From: an uncultured Pseudomonadota bacterium
GTDB taxonomy: Bacteria > Myxococcota_A > UBA796 > GCA-2862545
NCBI GenBank assembly: GCA_937891875.1
Contig: CALATR010001236.1
Coordinates: forward strand, 1 to 5,452
Length of the DNA: 5,452 bases
Direction of reading: 5' to 3'
Position 1 is the stretch's first letter; each line of letters begins with the position of its first letter. Shown one piece after another: positions 1-5,452 of the stretch. The notes under the pieces were generated by a model, which did not search any database, had not been told where the DNA came from, and saw only the letters and a program-made list of their open reading frames with translations. The position numbers were made by a program, and so were the translations under genes.

Positions 1-54
1 CGCGTCCTCCGGTGCAACCTCGGAGGCGTCACGCTCGGGGTCGAGGAGCGGCAT
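1..54 (-). CDS. Start of an unidentified gene, cut by the left edge
   Basis: On the minus strand an ATG at 54-52 shares its A with the TGA stop (56-54) of the upstream regulator gene, giving a TGATG junction. The frame then stays open to the edge of the window (18 codons, beginning MPLLDPERDASEVAPED). Fifteen of the 18 codons end in G or C, as expected for a real gene in this genome. The stop-start overlap suggests translational coupling, so the product is probably made in the same operon as the regulator. The visible peptide is acidic, with no signal peptide or membrane segment in these residues, and is too short to assign to a family. It could be anything from a small hypothetical protein to an enzyme. 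Confidence 0.5.
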   Translation of the reverse strand, partial: MPLLDPERDASEVAPEDA

Positions 55-638
55 CAGGCGTCGCCGGCCGAGGTGCCGCCCAGGAAGCGCGACAGGGTGC
101 CGCGGATGGGCGTCAGCGAGAAGTCGCCGACCTCGGAGAAGCGCTCGACCAGGCCGTAGCCGGTGCGAGCGAGGGTCAAGAGCCCCTGCAGGCGGGAGAT
201 GACCCGCGGCAGGTCCGGATCCTCGGGGTTCTCGGCAGCCTCGGCCTTGAGCAGGGCCAGCGCCTCCTCGAAGCGCTCCACCGCGCGACCGATGAGGCGT
301 AGCTCACGCTCCCGCACGATCCGGCGCACGACCTCCCACACGTCGGTGTAGGCGGTGTAGTAGCGCTTGCGTTCACCGGGCACGGGCACCCGGCGGATGA
401 GGCCCCACTGGGCCAGCTCGTGCATGCCCATGGAGATGGCGCCGGCGGACAGCCCGGTGAGATCGGCCAGCTGGGTGGCGGTCAGCGGCTGCGAGGACAG
501 GTACAGGCAGGCCCAGATCCGCCCCATGCTGGCCTTGAACCCCCAGAATTCGACAAGCTCACCCATGGTCTCGCTGACGAGACCGATGGCGCGTGCGTGC
601 TTCTCGGACGGACCCGAGAACGGAGAGTCGGCGGTCAT
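54..638 (-). CDS. GbsR/MarR-family winged-helix transcriptional regulator
   Basis: Predicted 194-residue cytoplasmic DNA-binding protein of the GbsR branch of the MarR superfamily. An N-terminal helix (about 10-35, with EKHARAIGLVSETMGELVEF) leads into a winged helix-turn-helix. LTATQLADLTGLSAGAISMG (52-71) is the HTH and the following helix reaches ELAQWGLI (74-81). A basic wing follows at PVPGERKRYY (85-94). The rest (about 97-165) is helical and would form the dimerisation part. There is one cysteine (C44) and no metal-binding cluster. The ATG at 638 is preferred because GGGAG (649-645) lies 6 bases upstream. An in-frame TTG at 680 would add 14 residues, but it lies upstream of the -10 box proposed here and lacks a clear ribosome binding site. 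The gene is divergent from the menaquinone genes and its stop overlaps a downstream start. Autoregulation and control of the divergent operon are plausible. The ligand is unknown; osmolyte sensing, known for some GbsR proteins, should not be assumed. Confidence 0.87.
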   Translation of the reverse strand: MTADSPFSGPSEKHARAIGLVSETMGELVEFWGFKASMGRIWACLYLSSQPLTATQLADLTGLSAGAISMGMHELAQWGLIRRVPVPGERKRYYTAYTDVWEVVRRIVRERELRLIGRAVERFEEALALLKAEAAENPEDPDLPRVISRLQGLLTLARTGYGLVERFSEVGDFSLTPIRGTLSRFLGGTSAGDA

Positions 639-644
639 GGTTGG

Positions 645-649
645 CTCCC
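645..649 (-). promoter_or_regulatory. Ribosome binding site of the GbsR-type regulator
   Basis: Read on the minus strand, GGGAG at 649-645 lies 6 bases before the ATG at 638. It is the main reason for choosing this start over the TTG at 680. Confidence 0.6.
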
Positions 650-667
650 AGCGCTCCAGACATGAGG

Positions 668-696
668 TCTTTAACCGCAACCATCAGTTCCTTCAA
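668..696 (-). promoter_or_regulatory. Candidate sigma70-type promoter of the regulator gene
   Basis: Reading the minus strand, TTGAAG (696-691) resembles a -35 box. A weak -10-like TAAAGA (673-668) follows after exactly 17 bases. Transcription would start near 661, leaving a leader of about 20 bases that contains the GGGAG ribosome binding site. The -10 match is only 3 of 6, so this is tentative. The -35 box is the left arm of the dyad in this region. Confidence 0.35.
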
Positions 697-709
697 AATA
701 CATTGAAAG
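690..709. promoter_or_regulatory. Dyad in the divergent promoter region, candidate operator
   Basis: TTCAA (692-696) and TTGAA (703-707) form a perfect 5-base inverted repeat around the 6-base spacer AATACA. Allowing one mismatch, the arms extend to 7 bases (690-696 and 703-709). It lies in an AT-rich patch of an otherwise GC-rich region, between the divergent regulator and the menaquinone operon. Each arm overlaps a -35-like hexamer for one direction. A dimeric winged-helix regulator encoded next door is the natural candidate to bind it. This is an inference from position and symmetry; the dyad is short and could arise by chance in AT-rich DNA. Confidence 0.4.
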
Positions 710-731
710 TTTCCGATGCCCTGTTTATGAA
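703..731 (+). promoter_or_regulatory. Candidate sigma70-type promoter of the menaquinone operon
   Basis: TTGAAA (703-708, 5 of 6 to TTGACA) is followed after 17 bases by TATGAA (726-731, 4 of 6 to TATAAT). Transcription would begin near 738, just upstream of the GAAGGAG ribosome binding site, giving a leader of about 15 bases. It is the only evident promoter for the four plus-strand genes, whose later junctions have little or no space between them. The -35 box coincides with the right arm of the dyad, so a bound repressor would block it. Confidence 0.45.
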
Positions 732-740
732 CTGCCTCCT

Positions 741-747
741 GAAGGAG
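741..747 (+). promoter_or_regulatory. Strong ribosome binding site of the polyprenyl synthase gene
   Basis: GAAGGAG ends 5 bases before the ATG at 753. It is the best Shine-Dalgarno match in the window and supports that start, even though it gives the enzyme a longer N-terminus than usual. Confidence 0.75.
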
Positions 748-752
748 ACCCC

Positions 753-1793
753 ATGCCGTCCCCCCGCTTGCGCGCCCTCCCCGGAGGCTCAGCCGTCAGG
801 ACCCGCCCGGCGGGTGTCCTCGGTGGCTCTCCGCTGACCCGGATCGACGGCCCGGCCGATGCGCTGGGGTTGGTGTCCCAGGACATGGCGGCGGCGGAGC
901 TTGCCTTGCGGGATCTCGTCGTCAGCGATGTCCGCGCCGTGCCGGTCGTGTCCTCCTACCTGCTGGAGGCGGGCGGCAAGCGCCTGCGTCCGGCGCTGAC
1001 GGCCCTCGGCGCCCGCGCGGTCGGCTTCGACAGCGCGCAGCTGCCCAGGCTCATGTGCGTGGGCGAGCTCATCCACCTGGGCTCCCTGCTCCACGATGAC
1101 GTGGTCGACGGCGCGGACACCCGCCGCAACCGGGACGCCACCCACAAGGTCTACGGCAACGCGGTCACCATCCTCACCGGCGATTTCTGCCTCGCCCGGG
1201 CGGTGCTGCTGGCGTCCGAGTCCGGCGGCCACACCGCGGTCACCGAGCTGGCGCGCGCGGTCACCGCCATGGCCGAGGGCGAGGTCCTGCAGCTGCAGCG
1301 CTCGGGAGATCTGTCCGCCTCCCTCGACGAGTACCTCGAGCTCATCGACAAGAAGTCCGCGGCCCTCATCGCGTGGTGCGCCGCCGCGGGTGCCTGGGCC
1401 GTCGGGGACGCGCGCGCCGCGGACGCCCTGCAGCGGTACGGTCGCAGCGTCGGCGTCGCCTTCCAAGTCACGGATGATGTCCTCGATTATCGCGCTGGAA
1501 CCGGCAAGAACCCCGGTGCGGACCTCCGCGAGCGCAAGCTGACCCTGCCGCTGCTCTTCGCCATGGAGCGCGACCCCCAGCTGCTCGCCGACCTGCTCGA
1601 CCACGAGCCCACCGACGCCGAGCTCCCCGAGCTGCTCCAGCGCGTGCGGGACACGGGAGCTCTGGACCGGGCGCTGGCCTGGGCGCGTGGACGGGTCGAC
1701 GCCGGCCTGTCCGAGCTGGACGTGCTGCCCGAGTCCTCCGCCCGGGACGCCCTGCGCGTGCTCGGTCGCTACCTCGTGGAGCGGGCGGCGTGA
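753..1793 (+). CDS. Long-chain polyprenyl diphosphate synthase (IspB/heptaprenyl synthase type)
   Basis: Trans-type isoprenyl diphosphate synthase, 346 residues. It adds isopentenyl diphosphate units to an allylic primer to build the menaquinone side chain. The family motifs appear in order: GGKRLRP (74-80); first Asp-rich motif LLHDDVVDGADTRR (112-125, with DDVVD at 115-119); GEVLQLQ (176-182); DKKSAALI (199-206, basic residue contacting diphosphate); second Asp-rich motif FQVTDDVLDY (237-246); and GKNPGADLRERKLTLPLL (251-268). The aspartates would bind the Mg-diphosphate. The residue five before the first Asp is small (G110), which in this family goes with long products, but exact chain length cannot be read from sequence. 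The start is fixed by GAAGGAG. It leaves about 30 more N-terminal residues than E. coli IspB, Pro/Arg/Gly-rich, and later starts exist at 873 (GTG) or 885 (ATG). It is the first gene of the operon, and its stop overlaps ubiX by 4 bases. Confidence 0.93.
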   Translation: MPSPRLRALPGGSAVRTRPAGVLGGSPLTRIDGPADALGLVSQDMAAAELALRDLVVSDVRAVPVVSSYLLEAGGKRLRPALTALGARAVGFDSAQLPRLMCVGELIHLGSLLHDDVVDGADTRRNRDATHKVYGNAVTILTGDFCLARAVLLASESGGHTAVTELARAVTAMAEGEVLQLQRSGDLSASLDEYLELIDKKSAALIAWCAAAGAWAVGDARAADALQRYGRSVGVAFQVTDDVLDYRAGTGKNPGADLRERKLTLPLLFAMERDPQLLADLLDHEPTDAELPELLQRVRDTGALDRALAWARGRVDAGLSELDVLPESSARDALRVLGRYLVERAA

Positions 1794-2382
1794 GCGAGCC
1801 CCGCCAGCGCAAGATCGTCGTCGGGGTCACCGGCGCGTCGGGGGCCATCTACGCCCAGCGCGTGCTGCACTTCCTCCGCGACGAGGGCCCGGCGCTGGGC
1901 ATCGAGGCCCACGTCACCTTCACGAAGTACGGCCGTCTGGTCTACTCCGACGAGACCGGCGAGAGCCCGTCGGACATCGGCCTGCCCACCTGGGGTCCGA
2001 CCGACATGACGGCACCCTTTGCATCGGGAAGTGCTGGCTACGACGCCATGGTCGTCGTTCCCTGCAGCGCGGGCAGCCTGGCGCGGATCGCCCACGGCAT
2101 GTCCACGGACCTCGTCGGCCGCGCGGCGGACGTCATGCTCAAGGAGCGGCGCAAGCTGGTGCTGGTCCTGCGAGAGAGTCCGTACAACCTGGTTCATCTG
2201 CGGAACATGGTCGCGGTCACCGAGGCCGGTGCCCTGGTCATGCCCGCGTCCCCCAGCTTCTACTCGCATCCCGAAGGGGTGCTCGGCCTCGTCGACACGG
2301 TCACCGCCCGGATCCTCGACCAGCTCGACGTGCCGAACGAACTCATGCGCCGCTGGTCCGGCCAGCTCCTCGGAGGCTCCTC

Positions 2383-2386
<4 letters not shown>
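1790..2386 (+). CDS. ubiX: UbiX-type flavin prenyltransferase
   Basis: Makes prenylated FMN from reduced FMN and dimethylallyl phosphate; this is the cofactor of UbiD-family decarboxylases. The length (198 residues) is normal. Signatures visible are TGASGA (14-19) in the flavin-binding loop, MTAPFASGS (73-81), PCSAGSLARIAHG (91-103), RAADVMLKERRKLVLVLRES (111-130), PASPSFYSHP (152-161) and TARIL (172-176). By alignment from memory with Pseudomonas UbiX, the catalytic-site residues K129, R139, E140, Y169 and R185 correspond to K118, R128, E129, Y158 and R174, all conserved. The GTG start shares GTGA with the preceding stop, and a weak GGAG lies 8 bases upstream, so translation is probably coupled. 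In a futalosine cluster the expected role is the MqnM function, feeding the UbiD-like decarboxylase MqnL. No UbiD is in this window. A ubiquinone role cannot be excluded from this gene alone, but the neighbours argue for menaquinone. Confidence 0.93.
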
Positions 2387-3546
<1,160 letters not shown>

Positions 3547-3571
3547 ACCCTCTTTCTTCCTGGATTGTGCC

Positions 3572-5452
3572 GTGACGACCCGCATCGCCACCGTCGGCTA
3601 CCTGAACGCCAGGCCGCTCACCGACTACCTCGACCGCGACCGCTTCGAGGTGGTGGAGGGCCATCCCTCGGAGATCGCGACCCTGCTCCGTGAGGGCGCG
3701 GTGGACCTGGCCCTCGTGCCGGTCGCCGCCGCACTCACCGATGGTGCGTTCCGCATCGTGCCCGAGGTCTGCATCGGCGCGCTCGGCCCGGTGCACTCGG
3801 TGCTCCTGGTCGCCGAGACCGAGCCCGAGGACTGGACCGAGGTCGTGCTGGACGGGGTCTCCCGCACCAGCCGCACCCTCGCCCGGCTGCTGCTCACCGA
3901 GGGTCCGCTCGGCAAGCGCGTCCGCAGCGACCTGGTCCTGCGCGAGGGCGACCTCGGCGAGGGCGTGAAGGCCGCCGGCGGAACCGTCGCCGGCCTGGTC
4001 ATCGGCGATGCCGCCCGCGTCGTGCCCGAGCACCTCACCGTGCAGATCGACCTGTCCGAGCAGTGGCACGCCTGGCACGGGCTGCCCTTCGTCTTCGCCG
4101 TGTGGGCCGGCCGCCCCGACCTGCCCGGCGAGGTGGTCGACGCCGTGCGCGAGGCCGGTCGTACCGGGCTCGCCAACCGGGCCCAGGACCACGCGGGCGC
4201 CGACCTGGACTACGTCACCCGATCCATCCGCTACGCGCTCGATGATCGCGCGCTCACGGGCCTGCGCCGCTACGCTGCCATCGCGAAGCGCGCCGGCCTG
4301 GTCGGCACCGAGGACGTCGAGCTGTACGACCCCACCCGCCGGGTGATCGGCCGCCGGGACCTGGACGCCCTGCTGACCGACGCCGCCGACGGCGAGGCGC
4401 TGTCCCGCGACGACCTGCTCGCCCTGGCGAGCGATGCCCGCACCGCCGACCTCACCGCGGCGGCCGCCTTCCGCCGCGACACCCTGGACGGCACGCTCAC
4501 CACCGTGCGCTGGACGCTCGGCCGCACGATCGTCACCACCGACGTCGACGTGGACGGCTTCGGCCCATGGAAGGCGCCCGGCGAGTCCGACGCCCTGGTC
4601 CGCACCCCCGACGACGTGGCCGCCCTGGTCGAAGAGGCCGGCGAGGTCGAGGCCGGCGACATCCTGCTCGTCGGAGGGCACCACCCGGGGCTGGGCACGG
4701 ACGCCTGGTGCAAGTGGATCGCTGCCGCACGGTCGGCGTCTGACGCCCGGATCCGCGCGCTGTCCCTTGAAGGCATCCGCCACCTGTCCGCGGTCGACGA
4801 CCTGCCGGTCGAGGCCATCGTGGCCCGCCTGCGCGAGGCCGGCCTGGACATGCTGGCCGAGGACGCGGTGCTGGCCCTGGACCCCACGGTGCGCTCGGGC
4901 GCGCGCTGGCTGTCGCCCCGCCAGTTCCGTGGCCTGCTCCCGGTGCTCGCCGACGCGGGCATCGAGTGGCTGGGCGGGCTGGAGGTCGGCGCGGGCGAGT
5001 CCGTCGAGGCGCGGATCGACCACCTGCTGAGCCTGCGCGAGCACCGGCTGGCGGGCGTGCGGATCACCCCGCTCACGGCGGAGCGCGCGGTCCGTCCCGA
5101 GGGCGCCACGGCCGAAGATCACATTCGAACCGTCGCTCTGGCGCGCCTGGCTCTGGATGGGCTGTCGCACCAGGCGGCCTGGCTCGCCGGGGCGCCCGGT
5201 CTGGCCCAGGTGGCGCTGCATGCCGGCGCGGATGCCTTGGGCACCGTCCTGCTCGGCGCCCGGGAGGCGGACGGGGACACCCGCTTCGTCAACCCGCGCG
5301 CCCGGGTCGGCAAGAAGCGCGAGGTGGACCCCTGGCGCGAGCTCATCGGCGAGGTGGAGCACGCCCTGAAGCGGTCGGGCTTCGCGTCGGAGCGAGAGCG
5401 TCCCGGTCTGGACCTCACCCCCGCCGACGCGGTCACCCCCCAGCCGCGAGCC
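3572..5452 (+). CDS. mqnA: Chorismate dehydratase MqnA fused to a cysteine-less MqnC/MqnE-like domain; runs off the right edge
   Basis: At least 627 codons with no stop before the window ends. Residues 2-262 form a full MqnA, which dehydrates chorismate to 3-[(1-carboxyvinyl)oxy]benzoate, the substrate of the neighbouring MqnE. Family blocks are TVGYLNARPL (7-16), LREGAVDLALVPVAAAL (39-55), GPVHSVLLVA (72-81), SRTSRTLARLLL (97-108), GLVIGDAARV (141-150), W165..WHGLPFVFAVWAG (168-180) and YVTRSIRYAL (214-223). Ordinary MqnA proteins end near 270-290 residues. Here the frame continues into a second domain (about 265-605) resembling radical SAM MqnC/MqnE without the cluster cysteines, then a Pro/Ala-rich tail (606-627). 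The GTG start gives the usual MqnA N-terminus but has no visible Shine-Dalgarno sequence; it lies 25 bases after the mqnE stop, so reinitiation is possible. The first-half assignment is secure; the function of the second half is unknown. Confidence 0.9.
   Translation, partial: MTTRIATVGYLNARPLTDYLDRDRFEVVEGHPSEIATLLREGAVDLALVPVAAALTDGAFRIVPEVCIGALGPVHSVLLVAETEPEDWTEVVLDGVSRTSRTLARLLLTEGPLGKRVRSDLVLREGDLGEGVKAAGGTVAGLVIGDAARVVPEHLTVQIDLSEQWHAWHGLPFVFAVWAGRPDLPGEVVDAVREAGRTGLANRAQDHAGADLDYVTRSIRYALDDRALTGLRRYAAIAKRAGLVGTEDVELYDPTRRVIGRRDLDALLTDAADGEALSRDDLLALASDARTADLTAAAAFRRDTLDGTLTTVRWTLGRTIVTTDVDVDGFGPWKAPGESDALVRTPDDVAALVEEAGEVEAGDILLVGGHHPGLGTDAWCKWIAAARSASDARIRALSLEGIRHLSAVDDLPVEAIVARLREAGLDMLAEDAVLALDPTVRSGARWLSPRQFRGLLPVLADAGIEWLGGLEVGAGESVEARIDHLLSLREHRLAGVRITPLTAERAVRPEGATAEDHIRTVALARLALDGLSHQAAWLAGAPGLAQVALHAGADALGTVLLGAREADGDTRFVNPRARVGKKREVDPWRELIGEVEHALKRSGFASERERPGLDLTPADAVTPQPRA
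4364..5386 (+). other. Degenerate radical SAM (MqnC/MqnE-like) domain inside the mqnA reading frame
   Basis: Residues about 265-605 of the fusion. Collinear similarity to MqnC/MqnE is visible at several points: RTIVTTDVDVDG (318-329) where the family has the strand leading into the cluster loop; ILLVGGHHPGLG (364-375) matching the family GGLHPDLG; LREAGLDMLAEDAV (420-433) matching the segment that carries AGL.S.PGGGAE; ESVEARIDHLLSLRE (476-490) matching the E.RV.H...LR helix; and VALARLALDGLSHQAAWL (521-538) with LAQVALHAGADALGTVL (544-560) matching the C-terminal blocks. The CX3CX2C positions hold D326, F330 and W333. The only cysteine in this half is C380. PGGGAE and DETGGF are also gone. 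The domain should therefore not bind a SAM-cleaving cluster. MqnC is the likelier ancestor because mqnC often accompanies mqnA, but an MqnE ancestor is possible. Confidence 0.75.

Noticed and set aside
639..680. TTG start at 680 extending the regulator by 14 residues
   Set aside because: Lacks a convincing ribosome binding site and would lie upstream of the proposed -10 box; the ATG at 638 has GGGAG at good spacing.
789..1604. A 271-codon minus-strand frame opposite the polyprenyl synthase
   Set aside because: Shadow of a gene with both Asp-rich motifs. No recognisable domain and no promoter or ribosome binding site pattern.
1687..2382. The upstream 232 codons of the open frame that contains mqnE (apparent 619-residue protein)
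   Set aside because: This part overlaps the polyprenyl synthase gene and all of ubiX in another frame and is Arg/Pro/Ala-rich without motifs. The MqnE family N-terminus and ribosome binding site support the GTG at 2383.
4364..5452. The second half of the fusion as a separate, active mqnC gene or a decayed pseudogene
   Set aside because: There is no stop codon or gene boundary after the MqnA domain, the cluster cysteines are missing so it is not an active MqnC, and the frame is intact with good codon bias, so it is not a decaying remnant.

Overview
This is a high-GC window (roughly 70%, with G/C in most third codon positions). It carries part of a futalosine-type menaquinone biosynthesis cluster next to a divergently transcribed regulator. 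The genes show it is bacterial. High GC, a GbsR/MarR-type regulator and a futalosine operon built this way would fit Myxococcota or another deltaproteobacterial lineage, but this is a weak inference and an actinobacterial source cannot be excluded.

Minus-strand arm (1-638): a 194-residue GbsR/MarR-family winged-helix regulator (638-54). Its stop codon overlaps the start of a further minus-strand gene that runs off the left edge (54-1). Central control region (639-752): the only sizeable non-coding stretch. It is AT-rich compared with its surroundings and holds a short dyad. The two arms of the dyad fall on plausible -35 boxes of back-to-back promoters.

Plus-strand arm (753-5452): four tightly packed genes. 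They are a long-chain polyprenyl diphosphate synthase, ubiX (flavin prenyltransferase), mqnE (aminofutalosine synthase) and an open-ended mqnA (chorismate dehydratase). The first three are joined by 4-base GTGA overlaps, and mqnA follows after 25 bases. MqnA and MqnE catalyse the first two steps from chorismate. UbiX would supply prenyl-FMN for the later UbiD-like decarboxylase (MqnL). The polyprenyl synthase would make the isoprenoid tail attached by the UbiA-like prenyltransferase (MqnP). MqnB, MqnC, MqnD, MqnL and MqnP are not seen here.

The most unusual feature is the mqnA gene. After a complete MqnA domain (about 262 residues) the same frame continues for at least 360 more residues. This second half aligns by eye with the MqnC/MqnE radical SAM fold but has lost all three cysteines of the CX3CX2C cluster motif and most other active-site signatures. 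It looks like an MqnA fused to a radical-SAM pseudoenzyme. The gene is still open at the right edge, so its true C-terminus is unknown.
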